From: an uncultured Collinsella sp.
Lineage (GTDB): Bacteria > Actinomycetota > Coriobacteriia > Coriobacteriales > Coriobacteriaceae
Assembly (NCBI GenBank): GCA_902496005.1
Contig: CABUZI010000018.1
Span: forward strand, 1-21,349
Length of the DNA stretch: 21,349 nt
Direction: 5' to 3'
How positions within the stretch are numbered: position 1 is the first letter of the stretch; each line of letters opens with the position of its first letter. The notes below the pieces were generated by a model. It saw only the letters and a program-made list of their open reading frames with translations, did no database searches and was not told the origin of the DNA. A program made the position numbers and the translations under genes. Shown here piece by piece: positions 14,327-21,349 of this stretch.

Positions 14327-16798
14327 ATGCGACATGCGCATATCCATGTAACGGGCATTGTGCAGGGCGTCGGCATGCGGCCGTTTGTGTATCGCGAGGC
14401 CATGGCGCACGGCATTTGCGGCTGGGTGCTCAACGCGGGCGACGGCGTGCATATCGAGGCGCACGCCCTAAGCGAGTCGCTCGACGAATTTGTTGACGCA
14501 CTTTCCGAGCATGCGCCTGCGGCGTCTCGCGTGGAGCATGTCGAGGTTGTAGACCTAGCACCCGGCAACTGGGATGCCGCTAACGAGCAGGGCTTTCGCA
14601 TTGTGGCGTCGCAGGACCAGACCGCGCACACAACGCTCGTCTCGCCCGATATCGCCACCTGCAACGATTGCTTGCGCGAATTGTTCGATCCCACCGACCG
14701 ACGCTATCACTACCCCTTTATCAACTGCACTAACTGCGGGCCACGCTTTACCATCATCCGATCGTTGCCTTATGACCGAGCGGCCACGTCGATGGATTGT
14801 TTTCCCATGTGTCCCAGGTGTGCCGCGGAGTATGCCGACCCACTCGACCGGCGTTTTCACGCGCAACCCGATGCCTGCTTTGATTGCGGGCCGCATATTA
14901 CGTGGCGCGAGGCTGTGAACGGCGATGCGTGCGGGAATTCGTCCGCGACACCGGCCGTCGGCACCACACGCGAGGCCAGCGACGCTATCATCGAGCGCTG
15001 CGTTGAGCTGCTGGCCAGCGGTGGCATCGTCGCCATCAAGGGCCTGGGCGGATTCCATCTATCCTGTGACGCTGCCAACGAGCAGGCGGTGGCCGAGCTG
15101 CGCCGTCGCAAGCGTCGCAGCAATAAGCCGCTTGCCGTCATGGTGCGCAGTCTTGCCGATGCCGGGCGCCTGTGCCATATCGACGATGCTGAACGCGATC
15201 TGCTCGCCGGCAGTATCCGCCCCATCGTGCTGCTGCGCCGGCGGGCTGTTTGCGGGAACGACGGCGATTCTTCCGACGCCCTCGTACTCGCACCGTCCGT
15301 CGCGCGCGACCTGCCCGAGCTTGGCGTTATGCTCCCCTACACCCCGCTTCAGCATCTTCTGCTTGCAGCTGCCGCGTCACACGGTATGCACGCGCTCGTC
15401 ATGACCAGCGGAAACCTGAGCGAAGAACCCATCGAGACCGACGACGACCTTGCCTGGGAACACCTCGTTGCTGCCGGCATCGCCGACGCGTTGCTCGGTA
15501 ACGACCGCGCGATCCTCTCGCGCTACGACGACTCCGTGGTGCGCGTGGTCGACGGCGCCGTTATGCCCGTGCGCCGCGCTCGCGGATATGCACCCCAGCC
15601 GCTGCCGTTGCCGGCGCTCGACGGCGCTCCGTCCTTCGTGCTCGCCTGCGGGCCACAACAAAAGGCCACGATTGCGCTCACGCGTGAAGGGACGAACGGC
15701 GAGGCGACCTGTTTTGTGTCGCAGCATATCGGCGATGTTGAAAACGGCGAAACCTTCGATGCCTGGAACGCCGCGCGCACGCGCTTGGAAGATCTCTTTG
15801 ACTTGGCGCCCGCCGCCTTGGCCTGCGATGTACATCCCAGCTATCTATCGGGCCAGTGGGCGCGCGAGCAGGCGCGAAAATGCAATCTGCCGCTCGTCGA
15901 GGTGCAGCACCATCATGCGCATATCGCGAGCGTAATGGCCGAGGCCATCGCCGCGGGCCAGCTTACAACCGACGCGCGCGTCCTTGGCATCGCCTTTGAC
16001 GGCACCGGCGCCGGCACCGATGGGACCATTTGGGGCGGCGAGTTTCTTATTGCCAGCCTTGGCGGCTTTGAGCGCGCCGCGCATTTGCGCACCTGGGCGC
16101 TCCCCGGTGGGGCGGCCTCCGTGCGCGACGCCCGCCGCAACGCCTTTGCCCTGCTCAGCGAGCTCGGCCTGCTCGAGCACCCAGGCGCCGCTCGGCTTTT
16201 GGACAGCCTCGACGAGCAAACGCGCAGCGTGACGGCCACCATGATCGAGCGCGGCATCAACAGCCCGCGTACCAGCAGCATGGGGCGTCTCTTTGATGCC
16301 GCGGCAGCAATTCTGGGCATCTGCGACAAGGCAACCTACGAGGGCGAACCCGCCATCGAGCTTGAGGCCGCCGCCTGGCGCGCGCTCGACAACGAAATCG
16401 CCCATTTTCCCGACGACAACGCCGGCTATTTCGCATCTGGCCCATCGTGGCCGGACGGCCCCTATGTTCTGGACCAGAAAGCACTCTTTGAGGCACTTTT
16501 GGGAGGAATTGAAGCCGGAGCGCCCGCCGACAGGCTCTCACTCGACTTCCATGTCGCCGTCGCGCGCTCCTCGGCGCGCATCGCCAGCGATATCTGCGTG
16601 CACGAGGGCATCGATACCGTCGCGCTCTCGGGCGGCGTGTTCATGAACCGACTTCTGCTTCAACTCCTCACCCGCGAGCTCAAAAGCGCAGGCCTTACTG
16701 TCCTCGTCCCCCAAACCGTGCCCGTTAACGACGGCTGCATCGCCTACGGTCAGGCGGCAGTCGCACGCACCCGCCTCGCACAGGTCGCACCGCAATAG
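14327..16798 (+). CDS. hypF: HypF, carbamoyltransferase of [NiFe] hydrogenase maturation
   Basis: This 823-aa enzyme uses carbamoyl phosphate and ATP to carbamoylate HypE, the source of the cyanide ligands. Domains in order: acylphosphatase (1-95, GIVQGVGMRPFVYR with R18, R23 and N36); double zinc finger with Cys at 112, 115, 134, 137, 162, 165, 184 and 187, exactly the CX2C-X18-CX2C-X24-CX2C-X18-CX2C of the family; YrdC-like domain (about 215-400, KGLGGFHL); Kae1-like domain with HHHAH at 528-532, FDGTGAGTDG and SGGVFMNRLL. It is somewhat longer than the E. coli protein (750 aa). AAGGAGG precedes the ATG, 29 bases after nikR. Confidence 0.97.
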   Translation: MRHAHIHVTGIVQGVGMRPFVYREAMAHGICGWVLNAGDGVHIEAHALSESLDEFVDALSEHAPAASRVEHVEVVDLAPGNWDAANEQGFRIVASQDQTAHTTLVSPDIATCNDCLRELFDPTDRRYHYPFINCTNCGPRFTIIRSLPYDRAATSMDCFPMCPRCAAEYADPLDRRFHAQPDACFDCGPHITWREAVNGDACGNSSATPAVGTTREASDAIIERCVELLASGGIVAIKGLGGFHLSCDAANEQAVAELRRRKRRSNKPLAVMVRSLADAGRLCHIDDAERDLLAGSIRPIVLLRRRAVCGNDGDSSDALVLAPSVARDLPELGVMLPYTPLQHLLLAAAASHGMHALVMTSGNLSEEPIETDDDLAWEHLVAAGIADALLGNDRAILSRYDDSVVRVVDGAVMPVRRARGYAPQPLPLPALDGAPSFVLACGPQQKATIALTREGTNGEATCFVSQHIGDVENGETFDAWNAARTRLEDLFDLAPAALACDVHPSYLSGQWAREQARKCNLPLVEVQHHHAHIASVMAEAIAAGQLTTDARVLGIAFDGTGAGTDGTIWGGEFLIASLGGFERAAHLRTWALPGGAASVRDARRNAFALLSELGLLEHPGAARLLDSLDEQTRSVTATMIERGINSPRTSSMGRLFDAAAAILGICDKATYEGEPAIELEAAAWRALDNEIAHFPDDNAGYFASGPSWPDGPYVLDQKALFEALLGGIEAGAPADRLSLDFHVAVARSSARIASDICVHEGIDTVALSGGVFMNRLLLQLLTRELKSAGLTVLVPQTVPVNDGCIAYGQAAVARTRLAQVAPQ

Positions 16799-16929
16799 GC
16801 TGTTCGGCCAGCCCACAAGCCGCCGTCTCACAGGTGTAGCGCGTTTGCCCGCAGCGCCCGCGAGCGCTACCATCAACTGATGGATTATCGAGCGCCCGTC
16901 CAGCGCAAAGCGTATAAAAGGGGAACAAT

Positions 16930-17190
16930 ATGTGCCTTGCCGTTCCCGGTAAAGTAGTCAAACGCGACGACGACCTCAAGGCCACCGTCGACATGATGGG
17001 CATCGAGCGCCCCGTGTCGCTACGACTCGTGCCGACGGCACAGGTTGGCGACTATATTCTCGTACACGCCGGCTTTGGCATCCAGATCGTCGACGAGCAG
17101 GAAGCGCAGGAGACGCTCGAGCTCGTTAATGCCATGAGCGAACTGGTCGAAGAAGACCAACTTGCCACTAACCCGGCCGAGGCATACTAG
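16930..17190 (+). CDS. hypC: HypC, hydrogenase maturation chaperone
   Basis: This 86-aa protein starts MCLAVPGKV, the HypC/HupF signature; the Cys2 exposed after Met removal holds the iron in the HypC-HypD complex and contacts the hydrogenase large subunit. The beta-barrel core (VDMMGIERPVSLRLV, VGDYILVHAGFGIQ) is followed by an acidic helix. AAGGGGA lies upstream. The 131 bases between hypF and hypC hold no gene and no clear terminator. Its TAG overlaps the hypD start by one base, fitting the stoichiometric HypC-HypD complex. Confidence 0.96.
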   Translation: MCLAVPGKVVKRDDDLKATVDMMGIERPVSLRLVPTAQVGDYILVHAGFGIQIVDEQEAQETLELVNAMSELVEEDQLATNPAEAY

Positions 17191-18305
17191 TGGCGGCCGG
17201 ACAGCCGGCTCGCTCCGGTATCGACTTTTCGGCATTTCGCGATTCCAAGCTGGCCCGCGAGCTCATCGAACGCATCCATGAACTCGTCGGCGACCGCACC
17301 ATCAACCTTATGGAAGTCTGCGGCACGCACACCGTGAGCATCGGCCGCTATGGCTTTCGCTCCATTATGCCGGTCGGGCTCAAGCTGCTGAGCGGCCCGG
17401 GCTGTCCCGTCTGCGTTACCGCCAACCGCGACATCGACCACGCAATCGCGCTCGCCAACATAGACGGCGCCATCATCACCACCTTTGGCGACATGATGCG
17501 CGTGCCCGGATCGTCCACCTCGCTCGCTGCGCAAAAGGCGGCAGGGCGCGACATCCGCATCGTCTATTCCCCGCTCGATGCGCTCGACATTGCCGAGCAG
17601 AACCCCGATCGTCCGGTCATTTTTATGGGCGTGGGCTTTGAGACCACAACTCCCACCATCGCCGCCGCCATCTTGGAGGCCGAGGCGCGCGGACTTTTGA
17701 ACTTCTCGGTCTATTGCGCCCACAAGACCACGCCGCCGGCGTTGCGCGCCATCGCCAACGATCCCGAGACCGCCATCGACGGCTTTATCCTGCCGGGCCA
17801 CGTCGCCACCATCACGGGCTTGGCGCCCTTTAGCTTTTTGGTCGATGAGTTCGATACCCCGGGCGTGGTCACGGGATTTGAACCGGTCGATATCCTGCAG
17901 GGCATCTGCATGCTGGTCCAGATGATTGTCGAGGGCAGGCCCGCGATTGGCAACGCCTACCGCCGTGGCGTCAACGCAGACGGCAACCCCGTGGCGCGCC
18001 AGCTGGTCGAGCAGGTGTTTGAGCCGTGCGATACCACGTGGCGCGGGCTGGGGCCGATTGCCAACTCGGGCCTTTCCATCCGCCCCGAGTTCTCGCGCTT
18101 TGATGCCCGCGCTCGCTTTGACGTGCCCGTTGAGGCGACGGTCGAGCCGCGTGGATGCCGCTGCGGCGACGTGCTGCGCGGGGCCATTACGCCGAGCAGC
18201 TGCCCGCTCTTTGGCCGCACCTGCACGCCCGAGCATCCCGTCGGCCCGTGCATGGTGAGCTCCGAGGGCAGCTGCGCGGCGTACCACCGCTACCGCGACT
18301 ATTAG
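17190..18305 (+). CDS. hypD: HypD, Fe-CN/CO centre assembly scaffold
   Basis: This 371-aa protein works with HypC to assemble the Fe(CN)2CO group. The conserved blocks are CGTHT (44-48), GPGCPVC (69-75, C72 and C75) and FGDMMRVPG (99-107), and a C-terminal Cys-rich segment for the [4Fe-4S] cluster with Cys at 323, 325, 338, 345, 354 and 362. The GTG at 17190 overlaps the hypC stop codon (TAGTG); GAGG lies seven bases upstream. The length is normal. A hairpin follows the stop before hypE. Confidence 0.97.
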   Translation: MAAGQPARSGIDFSAFRDSKLARELIERIHELVGDRTINLMEVCGTHTVSIGRYGFRSIMPVGLKLLSGPGCPVCVTANRDIDHAIALANIDGAIITTFGDMMRVPGSSTSLAAQKAAGRDIRIVYSPLDALDIAEQNPDRPVIFMGVGFETTTPTIAAAILEAEARGLLNFSVYCAHKTTPPALRAIANDPETAIDGFILPGHVATITGLAPFSFLVDEFDTPGVVTGFEPVDILQGICMLVQMIVEGRPAIGNAYRRGVNADGNPVARQLVEQVFEPCDTTWRGLGPIANSGLSIRPEFSRFDARARFDVPVEATVEPRGCRCGDVLRGAITPSSCPLFGRTCTPEHPVGPCMVSSEGSCAAYHRYRDY

Positions 18306-18307
18306 GT

Positions 18308-18331
18308 TCCGCCGTTCTAACGAACGGCGGA
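18308..18331 (+). other. Hairpin between hypD and hypE
   Basis: TCCGCCGTTC (18308-18317) pairs perfectly with GAACGGCGGA (18322-18331) around a four-base loop, two bases after the hypD stop. No T run follows. The stem word GCCGTT also occurs in the gene-proximal hairpin of the 172-bp element (735-762), similarly placed right after a stop codon. It may protect the 3' end of hypD mRNA. Confidence 0.55.
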
Positions 18332-18355
18332 CCGGTCGACGCTGCGCCTCACCCA

Positions 18356-18361
18356 TATAAT
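18356..18361 (+). promoter_or_regulatory. Possible internal -10 box before hypE
   Basis: A perfect TATAAT lies 26 bases before the hypE ATG, after the hypD hairpin. No good -35 box is found at 16-18 bases upstream, so this is only a candidate internal promoter. Confidence 0.25.
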
Positions 18362-18386
18362 TCCACCCACGATTGGAGTTTTCGAT

Positions 18387-19421
18387 ATGTCCCATAGCAT
18401 CACCGATAGCACCGTCCTGTTGGGCCACGGCTCTGGCGGTCAGATGATGAAACGCATCATCGATGAGGTCTTTTTGGATGCCTTTGGGTCGCCCGAGCTG
18501 CTCGAAGGCAACGACGCCGGCGTCGCCGCGCTGCCCGCGAGCGGGCGCATCGCCATGTCGACCGACAGCTTTGTGGTCTCGCCGCAGTTCTTCCCCGGCG
18601 GCAATATCGGCCGCCTCGCCGTGTGCGGAACCGTCAACGACGTCGCGACCTCGGGTGCCAACGTGCGCTACCTATCGTGCGGCTTTATCCTCGAAGAGGG
18701 CTATCCCATGGATAAGCTCCGCCAGATTGTGCAGACGATGGCCGAGACGGCGCGCGAGGCGGATGTGTCCATAATCACGGGCGACACCAAGGTGGTCGAG
18801 CGCGGCGGGGCCGACGGCGTCTATATCAATACCGCCGGCGTGGGCGAGGTGCCTGCGGGCGTGGCGCTCAGCGGCGCCAACTGCCAGCCCGGCGATGTCA
18901 TTCTGGTATCGGGTACGTTGGGCGACCACGGCATCGCCATCATGAGCCAGCGCGAGGGCTTGGCGTTTTCGAGCACGATCGAAAGCGACGCCGCGCCGCT
19001 CAACCACCTGATTGCCGATGTGCTTGCCGCAGCACCCGACACACGCTGCTTTCGCGACCCCACGCGCGGTGGCTTGGCGTCCACACTCAACGAGTTTGCC
19101 CAAGCCAGCGTCATTGCCATGGAGATCGACGAGAATGCTGTGCCCGTGCGTCCCGATGTGCAGGCGGCTTGCGAGATGCTCGGCTATGACGTGCTGCAGG
19201 TGGCAAATGAGGGCAAGATGGTTGCCGTCGTGCCGGCCGAGCAAGCCGATGCCGCGCTGAGCGCCATGCGCGCTGCCCGCTACGGCGAGAATGCCGCCGT
19301 CATCGGTCGCGTGCTGCCGCTTGCCGAGGGCGCCCGTCCCGCCGTGCGCGTGCGCACCGGCTGGGGTTCGACCCGCATCCTCGACATGCTTGTAGGAGAG
19401 CAGCTGCCGAGAATTTGCTAA
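18387..19421 (+). CDS. hypE: HypE, carbamoyl dehydratase
   Basis: This 344-aa ATP-dependent enzyme dehydrates the carbamoyl group placed on its C-terminal Cys by HypF to a thiocyanate, then passes cyanide to HypC-HypD. The protein ends in PRIC, the invariant acceptor tail. It starts with the glycine-rich LLGHGSGGQMM; FVVSPQFFPGGNIG, CGTVNDVATSGA and GDTKVVERG are typical of the PurM/HypE ATP fold. GGAG precedes the ATG. It is the last hyp gene here; hypA and hypB, for nickel insertion, are not in the window. Confidence 0.97.
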   Translation: MSHSITDSTVLLGHGSGGQMMKRIIDEVFLDAFGSPELLEGNDAGVAALPASGRIAMSTDSFVVSPQFFPGGNIGRLAVCGTVNDVATSGANVRYLSCGFILEEGYPMDKLRQIVQTMAETAREADVSIITGDTKVVERGGADGVYINTAGVGEVPAGVALSGANCQPGDVILVSGTLGDHGIAIMSQREGLAFSSTIESDAAPLNHLIADVLAAAPDTRCFRDPTRGGLASTLNEFAQASVIAMEIDENAVPVRPDVQAACEMLGYDVLQVANEGKMVAVVPAEQADAALSAMRAARYGENAAVIGRVLPLAEGARPAVRVRTGWGSTRILDMLVGEQLPRIC

Positions 19422-19526
19422 CGACAAAGGCTCAGGGCTATTAAAGATATTCAGATTCCAAACATGCCCGGCACGCATGCCCAGTATCATGGGGTGCGTT
19501 TTACAACTCAAGCGGCAGGAGCACCC

Positions 19527-20195
19527 ATGGCAGCAGCTTTTTCCCATGTGATCTTTGACCTGGACGGAACCATCCTCAACACGCTCGAGGACCTGGCGGC
19601 CGCCGGCAACCATACCTGCGAGGCGCACGGCTGGCCCACGTTTGCCGTTGACGAGTACCGCTACAAGGTGGGAAACGGCATGCTCAAGCTGGTTGAGCGC
19701 TTTATGCCCGCCGAGTACGCAGGCGACGGCCGCATGTTTGAGCAGACGCTTGCCGAGTTTAGGGCTTACTACGGCGAGCACAAGGAAGACCACACCGCTC
19801 CCTATGCCGGCACGATCGAGACGCTCGACCGCTTGCGCGCCGCGGGCGTTCAGCTTGCCGTGCTCACTAACAAGGACCACGTCTCGGCGGCTCCGCTTAT
19901 CGAGAAGTATTTTGGTTCCGAGCGCTTTGCGCTGGTACAGGGCCGTGTCGATGCGTTTCCGCCCAAGCCCGAGGCGCCTGTTACGCTGCATGTGATGGAA
20001 GAGCTGGGCGCCGACCCGGCGACCACGCTCTATGTGGGCGATTCCAATGTCGATATCCTGACCGGTCACAACGCCGGCCTTAAGAGTGCGGGCGTCAGCT
20101 GGGGCTTCCGCGGCCGCGCAGAGTTGGAGGCCGCCGGCGCCGACTACGTGGTGGACACCCAGGACGAGCTCGCAGCGCTGGTGCTGGGCGAGTAA
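19527..20195 (+). CDS. HAD-family phosphatase, phosphoglycolate-phosphatase-like
   Basis: This 222-aa HAD hydrolase has motif I FDLDGTILNT (nucleophile D11, acid D13), a helical cap (about 16-80), motif II LTNKD, motif III Lys in PPKPEAP and motif IV YVGDSNVDI. The arrangement fits the Gph/PgmB branch that removes phosphate from phosphoglycolate or similar small sugars; the exact substrate cannot be read. ATG 19527 has AGGAG five bases upstream; an earlier in-frame ATG (19464) has none. The gap of 105 bases to hypE includes TATCAT near 19485, so it probably has its own promoter. No terminator follows directly; the REP-like palindrome starts 48 bases on. Confidence 0.9.
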   Translation: MAAAFSHVIFDLDGTILNTLEDLAAAGNHTCEAHGWPTFAVDEYRYKVGNGMLKLVERFMPAEYAGDGRMFEQTLAEFRAYYGEHKEDHTAPYAGTIETLDRLRAAGVQLAVLTNKDHVSAAPLIEKYFGSERFALVQGRVDAFPPKPEAPVTLHVMEELGADPATTLYVGDSNVDILTGHNAGLKSAGVSWGFRGRAELEAAGADYVVDTQDELAALVLGE

Positions 20196-20242
20196 CGAGC
20201 GACACTGCTTAACGCAGCTGCGACAATGCTGTTGCGCGGAAA

Positions 20243-20299
20243 GTAGTCGTTGGGGACGTTCTTAAACGACTAGTCAGACAAGAACGCCCCAACGACTAC
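20243..20299. repeat. REP-like long palindrome
   Basis: GTAGTCGTTGGGGACGTTCTT (21 bases, given as positions 20243-20263) pairs with 20280-20299 with one bulged A, around a 16-base loop that itself contains ACGACTAGTC. It contains GGGGACGTTCTT and AAGAACGCCCCAA, the same word as at 502-569 but in inverted orientation. It lies next to copy 2 of the 172-bp element. It could be the target form of a RAYT transposase or a bidirectional terminator. Confidence 0.65.
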
Positions 20300-20308
20300 C
20301 CCAACAAT

Positions 20309-20480
20309 GGCAACGCCGCAGGTAGAGGACGGACAGCGAGCGGACACCAGAGCGAACAAATTGGCATGAAAAGAGGACGGCATAGACCTTCTGGTCATAC
20401 CGTCCTCTTTGAATGACAAGTTGTCGCTCTGGTGCCCGCGCAACGTCGAGCAGTTGCGGCGTTTGGTAAAACGCCGCAAC
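20309..20480 (-). repeat. 172-bp structured intergenic element, copy 2 (3' of lipoprotein)
   Basis: This element matches 591-762 over the same length with no gaps. Stems: gene-proximal hairpin GTTGCGGCGTTT (20453-20464) with AAACGCCGCAAC (20469-20480); outer stem CACCAGAGCGA (20345-20355) with TCGCTCTGGTG (20424-20434); inner hairpin (20370-20388 with 20393-20410, bulged A, loop TTCT). The 34-base tail (20309-20342) is identical to copy 1. It begins three bases after the lipoprotein stop codon. The inner hairpin ends in a T run on the minus strand, so it may terminate the lipoprotein mRNA. Confidence 0.8.
20370..20410 (-). terminator. Terminator-like inner hairpin of element copy 2
   Basis: AAAGAGGACGG (20370-20380) pairs with CCGTCCTCTTT (20400-20410), continued by GACC/GGTC after a bulged A. 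On the minus strand the stem ends in TTTT. The C20381/A20399 mismatch becomes a G-U pair in minus-strand RNA. It lies about 75 bases past the lipoprotein stop. Confidence 0.5.
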
Positions 20481-20483
20481 GAA

Positions 20484-21041
20484 CTAGCTCAGCATTGCAT
20501 CCATCATCTCGGAGTTGACGGAGTCGTCGGCAGACCACTCGCCGTCGTCGTTGCAGGTGTACTTGAAGATAACCGTGGTCTTCCTGGGCTCGGTGGCCTT
20601 GGTCACATCGACCATAACCTGACCGGCCATCTTGTACAGCTCGTCATCGGAAGGAACCGTGTCAAGCGCGGCGACCTTCTCCTGATACTGGGTGGAGAAG
20701 TCCTCGACGATCTTGTTCATAGACTTGCAGGTGATAGAGACCTCGGCGGTCGCGACACCCTTGTCCTCGTCGACCGTCACGTCGCCGATCTTGTAGTCAA
20801 AGCCCTCGAGATAGGTCTTGGCATACTCCTTGGGATCGATACCCAGCTGCTCGAACTCGTCGCCCGAAGCTTCCTCCAGACCAGAGAGGAAGTCGTCGCC
20901 ACCGTTCTTGACCTCGTCAAACTGCGTCGTAAGATCCTCGGTGATGAGCTCCTCAACCGAAGGACCTCCACAGCCGGAAAGCACGACCACGCATGCAACC
21001 AAGACGGCCATGAGGGGCGCAAGCAGCAGCTTCTTTTTCAT
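20484..21041 (-). CDS. Putative lipoprotein of unknown function
   Basis: This 185-aa protein begins MKKKLLLAPLMAVLVAC and has a lipobox LSGC with the lipidated Cys at 24, so it should be anchored to the outer face of the membrane. The mature part is acidic: PSVEELITEDLTTQFDEVKNG and similar segments suggest an alpha/beta fold like the DUF5105-type lipoproteins of Gram-positive bacteria, which I recall only loosely. Cys occur at two further places. The ATG at 21041 has GGGAGGA five bases upstream; the longer in-frame version to 21260 has no signal peptide and crosses the promoter. It is monocistronic, between its own promoter and the 172-bp element. Confidence 0.88.
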   Translation of the reverse strand: MKKKLLLAPLMAVLVACVVVLSGCGGPSVEELITEDLTTQFDEVKNGGDDFLSGLEEASGDEFEQLGIDPKEYAKTYLEGFDYKIGDVTVDEDKGVATAEVSITCKSMNKIVEDFSTQYQEKVAALDTVPSDDELYKMAGQVMVDVTKATEPRKTTVIFKYTCNDDGEWSADDSVNSEMMDAMLS

Positions 21042-21106
21042 GTTGTTCCTCCCAATGAGCGGCACCGCGCTTCCCGGACGCGGCACACGTTGTAATAAGT
21101 AAGCCC

Positions 21107-21136
21107 ATACTATCCACTTATGAACACCCTCGGCAA
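21107..21136 (-). promoter_or_regulatory. Lipoprotein gene promoter
   Basis: On the minus strand TTGCCG (21131-21136) and TAGTAT (21107-21112) are 18 bases apart, about 65 bases upstream of the start. The -10 context GGATAGTATGG recurs at 13393-13403. Confidence 0.5.
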
Positions 21137-21222
21137 CGCGAAGGCGCGGTCGGTTCGTTTTAGCGTCCGAACGGTTTGCAAGCCCGCCCAACGCGCAATA
21201 AAACGCTTCCCCACGGTGCAAT

Positions 21223-21251
21223 AAAAAAGGTGGCCGGAAAACCCGACCACC
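21223..21251 (-). terminator. Terminator of the gene at the right edge
   Basis: GGTGGCCGG (21229-21237) pairs with CCGACCACC (21243-21251), with one pair that is G-U in minus-strand RNA. AAAAAA on the plus strand gives TTTTTT after the stem on the minus strand. It lies about 27 bases past the stop codon at 21278-21280. Confidence 0.8.
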
Positions 21252-21277
21252 CTTGCACATCCTTTGAACGCCGCAGT

Positions 21278-21349
21278 TTACTTGCGAACGACCTTAACGA
21301 TGGCGTCACCGGCGGCGACGGCGGACTCTGCCTCAACGGTGAGCTCGAC
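21278..21349 (-). CDS. C-terminal end of an unidentified protein
   Basis: The last 23 residues of a minus-strand gene are present, ending AVAAGDAIVKVVRK, with a TAA stop at 21278-21280. Good G/C-ending codons and the terminator just downstream support it as real. The fragment is too short to identify. Confidence 0.7.
   Translation of the reverse strand, partial: VELTVEAESAVAAGDAIVKVVRK

Noticed and set aside
17187..18428. 413-codon minus-strand frame across hypD
   Set aside because: It is antisense to hypD, which has all family motifs; no ribosome site or domain.
18672..20069. 465-codon minus-strand frame across hypE and the phosphatase
   Set aside because: It opposes two convincing genes and crosses their intergenic gap.
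20270..20479. 69-codon minus-strand frame inside copy 2 of the repeat element
   Set aside because: It is built from structured repeat DNA and is not kept open in copy 1 in an equivalent way.

Overview
The window is about 62-65% GC by eye and reads like a chromosome segment of an anaerobic high-GC Gram-positive bacterium of the class Coriobacteriia. Collinsella is my best guess, from memory of this gene content; I could not run a search. Pointers are an actinobacterial-style dnaK-grpE-dnaJ-hspR operon, a Gram-positive NiaR repressor with its NAD operon, a clostridial-type 2[4Fe-4S] ferredoxin, [NiFe]-hydrogenase maturation genes, and Shine-Dalgarno sites of the AGGAGG type.

Layout. 1-322: start of an aconitase-superfamily hydratase (minus strand, cut by the window edge). 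323-762: non-coding, with REP-like motifs and copy 1 of a 172-bp structured repeat. 763-5063: heat-shock operon on the minus strand (dnaK, grpE, class II dnaJ, hspR). 5064-5720: non-coding, with the dnaK promoter region, a tandem array of hairpins with a 62-bp period, an unexplained terminator and the ferredoxin promoter. 5721-5906: ferredoxin. 6051-9918: de novo NAD operon on the minus strand (nadA, nadB, nadC, niaR) behind a promoter that overlaps a perfect 19+19 palindrome, the probable NiaR operator. 10211-12210: a LytTR response regulator and AgrC-like sensor kinase pair. 12271-12846: a small protein with uracil-DNA-glycosylase-like motifs. 12983-13303: thioredoxin. 13535-19421: a nickel/hydrogenase block: an 82-aa protein beginning Met-His-Asp, NikR with a His/Cys-rich tail, then hypF, hypC, hypD and hypE. 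19527-20195: a HAD phosphatase. 20243-20480: a second REP-like palindrome and copy 2 of the structured repeat. 20484-21041: a lipoprotein. 21278-21349: the tail of an unidentified gene.

How it works together. HspR should repress its own chaperone operon until DnaK is titrated by unfolded protein. NiaR, encoded last in the NAD operon, should shut nadABC when nicotinate is available. NikR heads a gene block that builds the Fe(CN)2CO centre of a [NiFe] hydrogenase; hypA, hypB and the hydrogenase itself are not in the window.

The most notable observations are non-coding. Two 172-bp elements, 19.5 kb apart and each placed just after the stop codon of a minus-strand gene, align without gaps. Most of their differences are paired, compensatory changes in three stems, and the two unpaired stem changes are G-U wobbles only if the minus strand is the RNA. 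This points to a dispersed, structured 3'-UTR RNA element. The best protein-level leads are the NikR tail (Ala-Glu-His start after Met removal, a nickel-binding ATCUN signature) and the coupled Met-His-Asp protein standing where a hypA might be expected.
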